From Diaphorobacter sp. HDW4B (GTDB taxonomy: Bacteria > Pseudomonadota > Gammaproteobacteria > Burkholderiales > Burkholderiaceae_C), in NCBI RefSeq assembly GCF_011305535.1, contig NZ_CP049905.1, positions 1,126,001-1,190,000 of the forward strand: 64,000 bases of DNA, written 5' to 3'. Position numbers and translations under genes: made by a program. The notes under the pieces were generated by a model. The model was not told where the DNA came from, made no database searches, and was given only the letters and a program-made list of their open reading frames with translations. How positions within the stretch are numbered: position 1 is the stretch's first letter; every line of letters starts with the position of its first letter. Below are positions 34,147-43,967 of this stretch, piece by piece.

Positions 34147-35463
34147 ATGCAATTGCCCGAAAGCCTCTTCGTCATCGCCCTTTTGATCGTGCTCAGTGCG
34201 TTTTTCTCGCTGGCCGAACTCTCTCTGGCTGCGTCCCGCCGTTTGCGGTTGCGCCAGTTGGCGGTGGATGGAGACATGCGCGCGGATCGGGTGCTGAAGC
34301 TGCAGGAAGGGCCGGGCGACTACTTCACCGTCGTGCAGGTCGGCCAGAACGCCGTGGCGATTCTGGGCGGTATCGTCGGCGAAGGCGCCTTGAGCCCCAC
34401 GCTCAGTCGCCTGTTCTCGCTCTGGATGCAGGAATCGACGGCGCAGACGGTGGGCTTTCTGTGCTCGTTCTTCATCGTCACGTCGCTGTTCATTCTGTTC
34501 TCGGACCTGTTTCCCAAACGCCTTGGCATGGCCGAGCCCGAACGCTGGGCCGTGCGCGTGCTCACGCCGATGACCTGGTGCATGCGCATCTTCAAGCCCG
34601 TCGTCTGGCTGTACGCGAAGACTGCCGATCTGATCTTCAAGCTGCTGGGCATCCAGACGACACGCGACGAACGCATCACCTCCGAAGACATTCTGGCGAT
34701 GACCGAAGCCGGTACGCGCGCAGGCGTGCTGGCGGTGCGCGAGCAGCAGGTGATTGCCAATGTGTTCGAGCTGGATTCGCGCACTGTCGGATCGGCCATG
34801 ACGCAGCGCGAGCGCATCGCCTTCTTTCTGCATGACGACCCGGACGAAGTGATCCGCGCGCGCATCGCCGAGGAACCGTTTTCGACCTACCCCGTGTGCG
34901 ATGGCGACATCGACCATGTCGTCGGCTATGTCGATGCCAAGGACCTGTTCCAGCGCGTGCTCAACAATCAGGCCCTGTCGCTCAAGGACGAGAACCTCGT
35001 GCACAAGGTGCTGATCGTGCCGGATCGGTTGACGCTCGCCGAGGTGCTGGAGCAGTTCCGCCAAGTGCATGAAGACTTTGCGGTCATCGTGAACGAGTAC
35101 AGCCTCGTGGTCGGTGTCGTCACGCTGAACGACGTGATGAGCACGGTGATGGGCGATCTGGTCGGCCCGGATGACGAGGAGCAGATCGTCAAGCGCGACG
35201 ATAACTCGTGGTTGATCGACGGCGTGACACCCATCGAAGACGTGCTGCGCGCGCTCCACCTTGACGAGCTGCCGCACGATGACGAATACGAAACGCTGGC
35301 GGGCTTTCTGATGGTGATGCTGCGCCGCGTGCCCCGCCGCACGGACAGCGTGAACTTCGGCGGCTACAAGTTCGAGGTGCTGGACGTGGACAGCTACCGC
35401 ATCGATCAGGTGATGGTGTCCAGACTCGAACCCATTGGGCGCACCGAGCAGACTGCACCATGA
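34147..35463 (+). CDS. CorC/HlyC-family protein with DUF21, CBS pair and transporter-associated domain
   Basis: A 438-residue inner-membrane protein. Four hydrophobic helices of the DUF21/CNNM domain (about 1-190) are followed by a CBS pair (about 205-325; MTQRERIAFFLHDD and VGVVTLNDVMSTVMGDLVG) and a CorC_HlyC domain at the end. Such proteins take part in Mg2+/Co2+ efflux or its regulation; the old label hemolysin is misleading. It stands alone, with terminators before (33991) and directly after (35464). Confidence 0.92.
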   Translation: MQLPESLFVIALLIVLSAFFSLAELSLAASRRLRLRQLAVDGDMRADRVLKLQEGPGDYFTVVQVGQNAVAILGGIVGEGALSPTLSRLFSLWMQESTAQTVGFLCSFFIVTSLFILFSDLFPKRLGMAEPERWAVRVLTPMTWCMRIFKPVVWLYAKTADLIFKLLGIQTTRDERITSEDILAMTEAGTRAGVLAVREQQVIANVFELDSRTVGSAMTQRERIAFFLHDDPDEVIRARIAEEPFSTYPVCDGDIDHVVGYVDAKDLFQRVLNNQALSLKDENLVHKVLIVPDRLTLAEVLEQFRQVHEDFAVIVNEYSLVVGVVTLNDVMSTVMGDLVGPDDEEQIVKRDDNSWLIDGVTPIEDVLRALHLDELPHDDEYETLAGFLMVMLRRVPRRTDSVNFGGYKFEVLDVDSYRIDQVMVSRLEPIGRTEQTAP

Positions 35464-35490
35464 AAAAAGCTGGCATCAAGCCAGCTTTTT
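35464..35490. terminator. bidirectional intrinsic terminator
   Basis: AAAAAGCTGGC and GCCAGCTTTTT form an 11-bp stem around ATCAA. It starts at the base after the stop codon of the CorC-like gene. A-runs and T-runs on both sides allow it to end both that gene and the convergent lytic transglycosylase gene (stop at 35523). Confidence 0.92.
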
Positions 35491-35522
35491 GCTTTGAAAG
35501 CACCTGAAAGAGCCCGAAAAGA

Positions 35523-36206
35523 TCAGGCCGCAGTCGCCTTCTCGTTGAACAGCCAGTTGCGCTGCGCACCGAACACCGCGTTCGGATAAGGATCACGACC
35601 ACGGCTGCCGTTGTAGCGACCCAGTGCCATGAACACGTCTCCCTTTTCACGGTCCAGATAGTGGCGCAGGATCACGCAGCCAAAGCGCAGATTGGTCTGC
35701 ATCTGGAACAGCTTGCCGGCGTCGCCATCGCCAATCACGCGCGTCCAGAACGGCATGACCTGCATATAGCCACGCGCGCCCACTGGCGAGACCGCGTATT
35801 TGCGGAAGGCGCTTTCCACCTGCACCAGCCCCAGCACCAGCGAGGTGTCGAGCCCCGCGCGCTTGGATTCGTACCAGATGGTCTGCAGAAAGTCGCGGCG
35901 CACTTCCCATTCGGGCTTGCGCTTGCGCAGCTTGTCGCTCATCGTGCCCAGCCAGCGCAGATACATGATGCGCGCCTCGGTCGTGGCAAACAGCGGCTCT
36001 GGCGGGCCTTGATTGGACACCGCCGAACTCAGGGCGGTGCGCACCGAGTCCATCAACGGCTCTTCAAGCTGGCCACCCGCGTGCGCCATTTGTGGCACAC
36101 CCAGCATTCCCAGCGGAGCCGCGGACAGGGACAGCATGAGCGAACGGCGCGACACGCCCTCCTCCCGCAGCTTTCCTCCCTCAGTGACACTTTCCTTCAA
36201 GCTCAT
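35523..36206 (-). CDS. periplasmic lytic transglycosylase (SLT domain)
   Basis: A 227-residue peptidoglycan-cleaving enzyme. The N-terminus carries a twin-arginine-like signal ([17 protein letters not shown], residues 20-36). The SLT catalytic domain follows, with E131 in [14 protein letters not shown] and the [12 protein letters not shown] motif. Its ATG overlaps the proS stop as ATGA (36203-36206), so it is translationally coupled to an aminoacyl-tRNA synthetase. The downstream terminator is shared with the CorC-like gene. Confidence 0.92.
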   Translation of the reverse strand: MSLKESVTEGGKLREEGVSRRSLMLSLSAAPLGMLGVPQMAHAGGQLEEPLMDSVRTALSSAVSNQGPPEPLFATTEARIMYLRWLGTMSDKLRKRKPEWEVRRDFLQTIWYESKRAGLDTSLVLGLVQVESAFRKYAVSPVGARGYMQVMPFWTRVIGDGDAGKLFQMQTNLRFGCVILRHYLDREKGDVFMALGRYNGSRGRDPYPNAVFGAQRNWLFNEKATAA

Positions 36207-37948
36207 ACCTTCAAACGTTCCTTCACATGCGCAAACACGTCGCCCACAGCGACCTTGCTTGCTTCCGTATCACGACGGCCCTGGTATTCCAGTTGGCCTT
36301 CCTTCAAACCACGATCCGAGATCACCACACGGTGCGGCACACCGATCAGTTCCCAGTCCGCGAACATCGCACCGGGGCGCTCGCCGCGGTCGTCCAGCAA
36401 CACATCAACGCCTGCCGCCTGGAATTCGGCATACAGCTTTTCAGCGGCGGCCTTCACTTCTTCGCTGCGATCCATGCCGATGGGGCAGATCACCACGGTG
36501 AACGGCGCAATCGCGTCGGGCCAGATGATGCCGCGCTCGTCATGGTTCTGTTCGATGGCAGCGGCCGGCAGGCGCGTCACGCCAATGCCGTAGCAACCCA
36601 TCTCGAAGAATGCAGGCTTGCCGTCTTCAGCAAGGAACGTCGCGTTCATGGCCTTGCTGTACTTGGTGCCGAGGTAGAACACATGGCCCACTTCGATACC
36701 GCGCTCGATCGCCAGTTCCCCCTTGCCGTCGGGAGACTTGTCGCCCGCAACCACGTTGCGGATGTCGACCACCAGTTCCGGCTCGGGCAGATCGCGGCCC
36801 CAGTTCACGCCGGTGATGTGGTGGTCCACCTGATTTGCACCGCAAATCCAGTCAGCCATCAAAGCCACGTCGCGATCGGCCACGATCTTCACGGGCTTCT
36901 TCATGTTCAGCGGGCCCAGATAGCCGGGCTTGCAGCCGAAGTGCTCCTCGATCTCGGACAGCGTGGCGAAGCGGAAGCCCACATTCAGGCCCGGCACCTT
37001 GCTGACCTTGATCTCGTTCATGTCATGGTCGCCGCGCAGCAGCAGCAACCAGACTTGGCTTTTCACGATTTCGCCTTGATCATTGACTTCATCTGTAGCC
37101 AAAACCAAAGACTTGACAGTTGTTGACAAAGGGGTGCCCAGCAATTCAGCAACTTCGCCACAAGTCGCTTTGCCTAGTGTGGGCGTCAGTGTCTGAGGCT
37201 TGCTTGCCGCTGGACGTGGGCCTGCAGGCGCCAGCGCCTCGGCCTTTTCCATGTTGGCTGCGTATTCGCTGTTTGGGCAGTAGACGATGGCGTCTTCGCC
37301 GGTTGAAGCGATCACCTGGAATTCTTCGCTCAGATCACCACCGATCGCACCCGAATCAGCAGCAACAGCACGGTAACGGAGACCAAAACGGTCAAAAATG
37401 CGGCGATATGCGCCCGCCATCACTTGGTAGCTGGATTTGGCAGCCGTCTGGTCGCGGTCGAAGCTGTACGCATCCTTCATGATGAACTCGCGACCACGCA
37501 TCAGGCCAAAGCGTGGACGGCGTTCGTCGCGGAACTTGGTCTGGATCTGATACAAGTTCTTCGGCAACTGCTTGTAGCTGCGGAATTCCTTGCGCGCGAT
37601 GTCGGTCACGACTTCTTCGCTGGTCGGCTGGATCACGAAGTTGACTTCATGACGATCCTGAATGCGCAGGAGTTCCGGGCCCATCTTCTCGAAACGGCCG
37701 GTTTCCTGCCACAGGTCAGCAGGCTGAACCACGGGCATGGTGCATTCGATGGCACCCGCGCGGTTCATTTCCTCGCGCACGATGGCCTCGACCTTGCGGA
37801 TCACGCGCAGGCCCATGGGCATGTAGTTGTAGATACCGGCCCCCAGCTTCTTGATCATGCCAGCGCGCGTCATCAGCTTGTGGCTGACGACTTCCGCATC
37901 AGCAGGAGCTTCTTTGAGGGTGGAAATAAGGAATTGGGAAGCTTTCAT
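36203..37948 (-). CDS. proS: prolyl-tRNA synthetase (bacterial type with editing insertion)
   Basis: A 581-residue class II synthetase that charges tRNA-Pro. The start [19 protein letters not shown] is family-typical. Class II motifs are visible ([40 protein letters not shown]), and a YbaK-like editing insertion (about residues 225-410) hydrolyses mischarged Ala-tRNA. The C-terminal anticodon-binding domain follows. It is divergent from rppH (90 bp) and coupled to the lytic transglycosylase gene downstream. Confidence 0.98.
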   Translation of the reverse strand: MKASQFLISTLKEAPADAEVVSHKLMTRAGMIKKLGAGIYNYMPMGLRVIRKVEAIVREEMNRAGAIECTMPVVQPADLWQETGRFEKMGPELLRIQDRHEVNFVIQPTSEEVVTDIARKEFRSYKQLPKNLYQIQTKFRDERRPRFGLMRGREFIMKDAYSFDRDQTAAKSSYQVMAGAYRRIFDRFGLRYRAVAADSGAIGGDLSEEFQVIASTGEDAIVYCPNSEYAANMEKAEALAPAGPRPAASKPQTLTPTLGKATCGEVAELLGTPLSTTVKSLVLATDEVNDQGEIVKSQVWLLLLRGDHDMNEIKVSKVPGLNVGFRFATLSEIEEHFGCKPGYLGPLNMKKPVKIVADRDVALMADWICGANQVDHHITGVNWGRDLPEPELVVDIRNVVAGDKSPDGKGELAIERGIEVGHVFYLGTKYSKAMNATFLAEDGKPAFFEMGCYGIGVTRLPAAAIEQNHDERGIIWPDAIAPFTVVICPIGMDRSEEVKAAAEKLYAEFQAAGVDVLLDDRGERPGAMFADWELIGVPHRVVISDRGLKEGQLEYQGRRDTEASKVAVGDVFAHVKERLKV

Positions 37949-37980
37949 CTATCGATCTCAGGCCAGTGAGGTTAGCCCGC

Positions 37981-38008
37981 TTGCCGCGCGCGGGGTACCG
38001 TGCATAAT
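37981..38008 (+). promoter_or_regulatory. rppH: sigma-70-type promoter for rppH
   Basis: TTGCCG (37981-37986), a 16-bp spacer and CATAAT (38003-38008) fit a housekeeping promoter. Transcription would begin near 38015, leaving a leader of about 24 nt that contains GGGG before the rppH ATG at 38039. Confidence 0.5.
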
Positions 38009-38038
38009 GGTCACAGTTTTTGAATTTGGGGTTAGATT

Positions 38039-38755
38039 ATGCTCGACCGGGACGGATTTCGCCCGAACGTCGGCATCATCCTGCTCAACCAGAGGAACCA
38101 GGTATTCTGGGGAAAAAGGATACGGACGCACAGTTGGCAGTTCCCTCAAGGTGGCATTGATCGCGGGGAATCCCCCGAGCAAGCCATGTTCCGGGAGCTT
38201 CACGAGGAAGTCGGGCTCATGCCCGACCACGTCCGAATCATTGCCCGCACGCGGGACTGGTTGCGCTACGAGGTGCCTGACCGGTATATCCGCCGCGATG
38301 CGCGCGGACATTACAAGGGCCAGAAGCAGATCTGGTATCTCCTGCAATTGGTGGGCCACGACTGGGATTTGAACCTGCGTGCCACCAATCATCCAGAGTT
38401 CGACGCTTGGCGTTGGAACGACTATTGGGTTCCGCTCGATGTAGTGGTGGAATTCAAGCGCGGCGTCTATGAAATGGCGCTCACCGAACTGGCGCGCTTT
38501 CTGCCGCGCCACGAACAGCGCAACCGGTATCTCAGAAGCGGCATGCGATCGAGAGATGGCCTGCCTGTTCCTGATGTGATTCAGCCCACGGCCACGCGCT
38601 TCAACTCGATGATGCTGAAGCCGGGCATGGAATTGCCGCCGGGCGCAAGCTTCGATCCAAACCCGCAAAGCCGGGCTCTGGCACCGGACGATGAACTGAT
38701 CGGGCAACCGTCGCAGATTCTGGCTCAGCCCAAGGGCATGCAACACGACGAGTGA
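38039..38755 (+). CDS. rppH: RNA pyrophosphohydrolase (Nudix)
   Basis: A 238-residue Nudix enzyme that removes pyrophosphate from the 5' end of mRNA and so triggers RNase E decay. It begins [20 protein letters not shown], near identical in type to E. coli RppH. The Nudix box fits the consensus perfectly at residues 38-60 (G38, E44, R52-E53, E56-E57, G59). The C-terminal 70 residues are an extra, probably disordered tail compared with the 176-residue E. coli protein, as is usual in Burkholderiales. Confidence 0.96.
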   Translation: MLDRDGFRPNVGIILLNQRNQVFWGKRIRTHSWQFPQGGIDRGESPEQAMFRELHEEVGLMPDHVRIIARTRDWLRYEVPDRYIRRDARGHYKGQKQIWYLLQLVGHDWDLNLRATNHPEFDAWRWNDYWVPLDVVVEFKRGVYEMALTELARFLPRHEQRNRYLRSGMRSRDGLPVPDVIQPTATRFNSMMLKPGMELPPGASFDPNPQSRALAPDDELIGQPSQILAQPKGMQHDE

Positions 38756-38800
38756 TTCGTCAGCCCTGCCGCCAGACGGGCAAACCCACAGCGACACCGC

Positions 38801-38823
38801 CCCGGAAACCCCAGGTTTCCGGG
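38801..38823 (+). terminator. hairpin terminator after rppH
   Basis: CCCGGAAACC and GGTTTCCGGG form a perfect 10-bp stem with a 3-nt loop, followed by CGTTTCCGTTTT. It lies between the convergent rppH and proB genes. The T-rich tail is on the plus strand, so it mainly ends rppH. Confidence 0.75.
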
Positions 38824-38843
38824 CGTTTCCGTTTTCCACCATC

Positions 38844-39983
38844 TCAGTGATGCGCCAGCACCAGATTGTCGCGGTGCACCATCTCGGGCTCTGCGGTGTA
38901 GCCGAGGAGATGTTCGAATTCCGATGAAGGCTTGCGGCACAGCAGACGTGCTTCGGCACTCGCGTAATTGGCCAAGCCACGCGCGATTTCCACGCCAGTC
39001 GCATCCTTGATGCCGATGACATCGCCGCGCACAAAATCGCCCTCGACGGCAATCATGCCAATCGGCAGCAGGCTCTTGCCACTGCCGATCAACATCGCGG
39101 CCGCACCGGCATCGACGGTCACCGCACCACGCATCTGCAGGTGATCGGCCATCCACTGCTTGCGCGCCTGCGTCTTCTGGGTCTGCGCAACCAGCAGCGT
39201 GCCGATGGACTCGCCCTTGGCCAGACGAATCAGCACGTCTTTTTCGCGCCCCCAGGCAATCACGGTGGAAGCACCCGAGCCCGCAGCGCGCTTGGCCGCC
39301 AGAATCTTGGTGATCATGCCGCCCTTGCCGATGCTGGAGCCCGCACCGCCCGCCATTTCTTCCAACGCAGGATCACCCGCCTCCGCCACGTCCACGAACT
39401 TGGCGTTCGGATCACGGCGAGGATCGGCGGTGTACAAGCCCTTCTGGTCGGTGAGGATCACCAGCGCATCGGCTTCGACCAAGTTGGCCACGAGCGCGCC
39501 CAGCGTATCGTTGTCACCGAATTTGATTTCGTCGGTCACGACCGTGTCGTTCTCGTTGATGACCGGAACCACACCCAGACGCAAGAGCGTCAGCAGCGTG
39601 ATGCGCGCGTTCAGATAGCGCTCACGATCAGCCAGGTCGGCGTGCGTCAGCAGCACCTGCGCATTGCGCATGCCTTGCTCACGCAGCTTGGTTTCATACA
39701 TTTGAGCCAAGCCCATCTGACCGACAGCAGCCGCTGCCTGCAACTCGTGGATTTCGCTCGGGCGGGTTGTCCAGCCCAGACGCTTCATGCCTTCGGCAAT
39801 CGCGCCGCTCGAGACCATGATGACCTCGCGGCGCACACCGTCGTCGCCATGCACAAGAGCCGCCATCTGGCGGCTCCATTCGCCGATGGCGACCTCATCC
39901 AGCCCCTTGCCCTCGTTGGTCACGAGACTGGAGCCGACCTTCACCACGATGCGACGCGCATCGCTCAAAACATTGGAGACCAT
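38844..39983 (-). CDS. proB: glutamate 5-kinase
   Basis: A 379-residue enzyme that phosphorylates glutamate in the first step of proline synthesis. The amino-acid kinase domain has [12 protein letters not shown] near the start, [14 protein letters not shown] and PVINENDTV; a C-terminal PUA domain (about residues 285-370) follows. I prefer the ATG at 39983, which gives the usual length; an ATG at 40049 would add 22 residues without family support. It lies downstream of obgE (114 bp), on the same strand, but no proA is in the window. Confidence 0.95.
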   Translation of the reverse strand: MVSNVLSDARRIVVKVGSSLVTNEGKGLDEVAIGEWSRQMAALVHGDDGVRREVIMVSSGAIAEGMKRLGWTTRPSEIHELQAAAAVGQMGLAQMYETKLREQGMRNAQVLLTHADLADRERYLNARITLLTLLRLGVVPVINENDTVVTDEIKFGDNDTLGALVANLVEADALVILTDQKGLYTADPRRDPNAKFVDVAEAGDPALEEMAGGAGSSIGKGGMITKILAAKRAAGSGASTVIAWGREKDVLIRLAKGESIGTLLVAQTQKTQARKQWMADHLQMRGAVTVDAGAAAMLIGSGKSLLPIGMIAVEGDFVRGDVIGIKDATGVEIARGLANYASAEARLLCRKPSSEFEHLLGYTAEPEMVHRDNLVLAHH

Positions 39984-40097
39984 TTTCTGTATGTGTTTGG
40001 CAATCTCGCCCGACTGCTGCAAAACGAGCAGATCGCGGGCGGTTGCCATTATGAAACGTCAGACGGCTTCAGTGGCGAAGTCGGTCAGGCCGCAAGC

Positions 40098-41366
<1,269 letters not shown>

Positions 41367-41378
41367 TCACAGCCACAA

Positions 41379-41472
41379 TGCCAAGATGGCCCTTTAGGCT
41401 AGGCGCCTCGCCCGCTGACAGTACTCTCGTACGGCAAGGGCGAGCAACAACGCATAAAGGGCCATATTGGCA
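41379..41472. repeat. 94-bp nested imperfect palindrome upstream of obgE
   Basis: Three nested inverted pairs share one centre: outer 18-bp arms 41379-41396 and 41455-41472 (TGCCAAGATGGCCCTTTA, one mismatch to the reverse complement), middle 7-bp arms CTCGCCC 41407-41413 and GGGCGAG 41438-41444, and inner GTAC 41421-41424 and GTAC 41429-41432 around TCTC. The gaps between levels are equal on the two sides (10 and 10; 7 and 5), so the transcript could fold into one long rod with symmetric internal loops. It may be a small mobile repeat, a processing site or an attenuator in the rplU-rpmA-obgE transcript. Confidence 0.75.
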
Positions 41473-41543
41473 CCTCTGCACGAATAACCAATTGAAGCCG
41501 CAGGCTTCATGTCACCCGAACAAATCAAACCGCCGAAAACAAC

Positions 41544-41567
41544 AAAGCCCCGACGGATCGGGGCTTT
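41544..41567 (-). terminator. intrinsic terminator after rpmA
   Basis: AAAGCCCCGA and TCGGGGCTTT form a perfect 10-bp stem around CGGA, 21 bp after the rpmA stop. In the minus direction it is followed by GTTGTTTTC. It should end or attenuate the rplU-rpmA transcript before obgE. Confidence 0.85.
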
Positions 41568-41588
41568 GGCGCTTGTTCAGCGAACAGC

Positions 41589-41846
41589 TTACACCTTGGT
41601 GATGCTCACTGTGTGCTTGTTCAGAGCACCCTTGTGGCCAAAGCTCACATGACCGTCCACCAGTGCGAACAGAGTGTGATCCTTGCCCTGGCCCACGTTG
41701 TCACCAGCGTGAATACGTGTGCCGCGTTGACGAACGATGATCGAGCCAGCGCTGATCAGTTCACCACCGTAAGCCTTGACGCCCAGCATTTTTGGCTTGG
41801 AGTCACGACCGTTGCGCGTAGAGCCGCCGCCTTTTTTCTGTGCCAT
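41589..41846 (-). CDS. rpmA: 50S ribosomal protein L27
   Basis: An 85-residue ribosomal protein that lines the peptidyl-transferase exit region. The sequence [16 protein letters not shown], then LGVKAYGG and [15 protein letters not shown], is unmistakable. It begins 13 bp after rplU. The mature N-terminus would be the flexible AQKKGGG tail reaching the catalytic centre. Confidence 0.99.
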   Translation of the reverse strand: MAQKKGGGSTRNGRDSKPKMLGVKAYGGELISAGSIIVRQRGTRIHAGDNVGQGKDHTLFALVDGHVSFGHKGALNKHTVSITKV

Positions 41847-41859
41847 GAGATATTACCCC

Positions 41860-42171
41860 TTAAGCAGCAATAGCGCCGATCAGCAGTTCGGTGAACTGTT
41901 GACGGTGACCTTGAGACTTAGCATAGTGCTTACGACGACGCAGCTTGAAGATGCGCACTTTGTCGTGCTTGCCGTGAGCAACAACCGTTGCCTTCACAGA
42001 TGCGCCGGACACCAGGGGTGCACCAACCTTGAGTTCAGCGCCGTTGCCGACTGCCAGAACCTGGTCGATCACAATCTCCTGGCCTACGTCCGCAGCAATC
42101 TGTTCTACTTTGATTTTTTCGCCAGCAGCAACGCGATATTGCTTGCCACCGGTTTTTATGACCGCGTACAT
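41860..42171 (-). CDS. rplU: 50S ribosomal protein L21
   Basis: A 103-residue ribosomal protein, [20 protein letters not shown] at the start and [19 protein letters not shown] near the end, both highly conserved. The ATG at 42171 has AAGAGG 5 nt upstream; the frame is open to 42282 but that stretch is the leader. It is the first gene of rplU-rpmA(-obgE). Confidence 0.99.
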   Translation of the reverse strand: MYAVIKTGGKQYRVAAGEKIKVEQIAADVGQEIVIDQVLAVGNGAELKVGAPLVSGASVKATVVAHGKHDKVRIFKLRRRKHYAKSQGHRQQFTELLIGAIAA

Positions 42172-42222
42172 GTAAACCTCTTTTGAAATGAGCTCCGCGA
42201 ACGAACTTTCACGGAACCCAAG

Positions 42223-42252
42223 AGTATACCCTAGTCGATTGATCGCTGGCAA
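42223..42252 (-). promoter_or_regulatory. sigma-70 promoter for rplU-rpmA
   Basis: On the minus strand TTGCCA (42252-42247), an 18-bp spacer and TATACT (42228-42223) form a good housekeeping promoter. Transcription would begin near 42216, giving a leader of about 45 nt before rplU. Confidence 0.6.
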
Positions 42253-42439
42253 GCCCCACCCCGATGCCCGCAAAGGCAGCACGCATGCCTATGTCAAAGC
42301 CTGCCCGACCATCCCCGTCAAACCCGCGACAGGCCACGCTTCGCAAGGATTCGTCGGTTACTTTCCCATGCCTCAACAGCAATGCGATCCGTACTTCCTA
42401 TAATTTGAGTCTTTGACAACATTTTCTGACTGCATCACC

Positions 42440-43423
42440 TTGGCCGCCAACAACAACAGCACCGCCGCAACGCTCGCATTGATCGCAGATGACATGCGCG
42501 AAGTGGACAAAGTCATCGCCGCACGCCTCAGCTCTTCGGTGCCGCTGGTGAGCCAAGTGGCGCAGTACATCATCTCCGCGGGTGGCAAGCGCCTGCGTCC
42601 CGCCCTGCTGCTGCTGCTGTCCGGCGCGCTCGAATACAAGGACGCGCAGCGCTTCAATCTGGCCGCCGTGGTGGAATTCATCCACACCGCCACCCTGCTG
42701 CACGACGACGTGGTCGACGAATCCACCCTGCGCCGTGGCCGACCCACCGCCAACGAGAACTTCGGCAACCCGGCCAGCGTGCTGGTGGGCGATTTTCTGT
42801 ACTCGCGCGCCTTCCAGATGATGGTCGACACGAACAACATGCGTGTCATGCACATCCTGGCCGAAGCGACGAACATCATCGCCGAGGGCGAGGTCCAGCA
42901 GCTCATGAACACGCATGACGCGTCGCTCACCGAAGCCGCCTACCTGAACGTCATCCGCTCCAAGACCGCCAAGCTGTTCGAGGCCAGCGCGCGACTCGCA
43001 GCCGTTCTGGCCGGAAGCCCCGAGCATGTCGAAAAGGCCTGCGCCGACTACGGACAGGCACTCGGCACCGCCTTCCAGGTCATCGACGACGTGCTCGACT
43101 ACGACGGCGACGCCGCCGAAATGGGCAAGAACCTCGGCGACGACCTGCGCGAAGGCAAGGTCACCCTGCCCCTGATCATCGCCATGCAACGCGGCACTGC
43201 CGAGCAATGCGCGCTGATCAAAAACGCCATCGAAGTGGGTGAAACCGACAACCTGCCAGCGGTGATCGAGATCGTCAAAACCACAGGAGCACTTGACGCC
43301 ACCCGCCAGGCAGCCGCCGCGCAAGCCCAACTCGCCATCGACGCCATCGCCAACCTTACTAACAACGCATATACACGCGGATTATTACAATTGGCGGCTT
43401 CACTGCTTGATCGCCGCATCTAA
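42440..43423 (+). CDS. ispB: polyprenyl (octaprenyl) diphosphate synthase
   Basis: A trans-isoprenyl diphosphate synthase of about 327 residues that makes the ubiquinone side chain. Both Asp-rich motifs are intact: LLHDDVVDES and VIDDVLDYD; GGKRLRPALLLL and the C-terminal GLLQLAASLLDRRI also fit. No ATG lies near the expected start; I place it at the TTG at 42440, with another in-frame TTG at 42413 possible. TATAAT at 42399-42404 would start transcription near 42411. It is divergent from rplU. Confidence 0.92.
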   Translation: MAANNNSTAATLALIADDMREVDKVIAARLSSSVPLVSQVAQYIISAGGKRLRPALLLLLSGALEYKDAQRFNLAAVVEFIHTATLLHDDVVDESTLRRGRPTANENFGNPASVLVGDFLYSRAFQMMVDTNNMRVMHILAEATNIIAEGEVQQLMNTHDASLTEAAYLNVIRSKTAKLFEASARLAAVLAGSPEHVEKACADYGQALGTAFQVIDDVLDYDGDAAEMGKNLGDDLREGKVTLPLIIAMQRGTAEQCALIKNAIEVGETDNLPAVIEIVKTTGALDATRQAAAAQAQLAIDAIANLTNNAYTRGLLQLAASLLDRRI

Positions 43424-43455
43424 GCCGCAGCATCCCGGCAGTGAGCAACACCAAA

Positions 43456-43532
43456 CGGGGTGTAGCTTAGCCTGGTAGAGCGCTACGTTCGGGACGTAGA
43501 GGCCGGAGGTTCGAATCCTCTCACCCCGACCA
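43456..43532 (+). tRNA. tRNA-Pro (anticodon CGG)
   Basis: A 77-nt cloverleaf with encoded CCA. The acceptor CGGGGTG pairs with CACCCCG, the anticodon stem CTACG/CGTAG closes the loop TTCGGGA (anticodon CGG, codon CCG), and the T arm contains GGTTCGAATCC. It lies 32 bp after ispB and has its own terminator. Confidence 0.98.
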
Positions 43533-43546
43533 AGACAAAATACGAC

Positions 43547-43577
43547 AAGCCCAAGTGACTGGTTCACTTGGGCTTTT
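43547..43577 (+). terminator. intrinsic terminator after tRNA-Pro
   Basis: AAGCCCAAGTGA and TCACTTGGGCTT form a perfect 12-bp stem with loop CTGGT, followed by TT. It starts 14 nt after the tRNA CCA end. Confidence 0.88.
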
Positions 43578-43967
43578 GCTTTGCCGCTGACCCGTCCTGA
43601 ACGGCGCATCCAGCCCAAAGTGTTGTAGTTATGCGCACTCATGCAAATAAATGACAACCCGACACCCTTCTTGTCGAGGCCCTGAGAGCAACCGCCTACA
43701 ACCACGCATCATGAAAGTGCGCAATCCCCAGCAGTGAAGTGCGTCCAATGAGTCCTGCTATGGCACGAAAATGCACCGCAAAAAGGCGGAAAAGTCTGCT
43801 CAATATCAAATAGCGAAGGACCCGCTTCTCACGACCACACGCATACTGGCAAAGACAACACAGATTGCTGCATCGCAACATGCAACAGGCCTGCTCATGC
43901 TGTACAGCCAACGGTCAATAAGCGATGATAGGATCGTTGCCCTTACTTACATCAATCCACTGCATTC
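43578..43967. other. 390-bp intergenic region upstream of pilB
   Basis: No gene is supported. The region is AT-richer than the flanks and should contain the pilB promoter; TAGGAT at 43929-43934 could be a -10 but no matching -35 is seen. A sigma-54-like TGGCACG at 43761 has the wrong spacing to its GC (see rejected items). No pilA-type pilin gene is present. Confidence 0.5.

Noticed and set aside
34147-35463. Hemolysin
   Set aside because: The DUF21-CBS-CorC_HlyC architecture is that of Mg/Co efflux-type proteins; the hemolysin label is historical.
43761-43778. Sigma-54-like promoter (TGGCACGAAAATGCA) upstream of pilB
   Set aside because: The distance between the GG and GC elements is one base shorter than the strict spacing needed for sigma-54 recognition, and pilB is not usually sigma-54 dependent.
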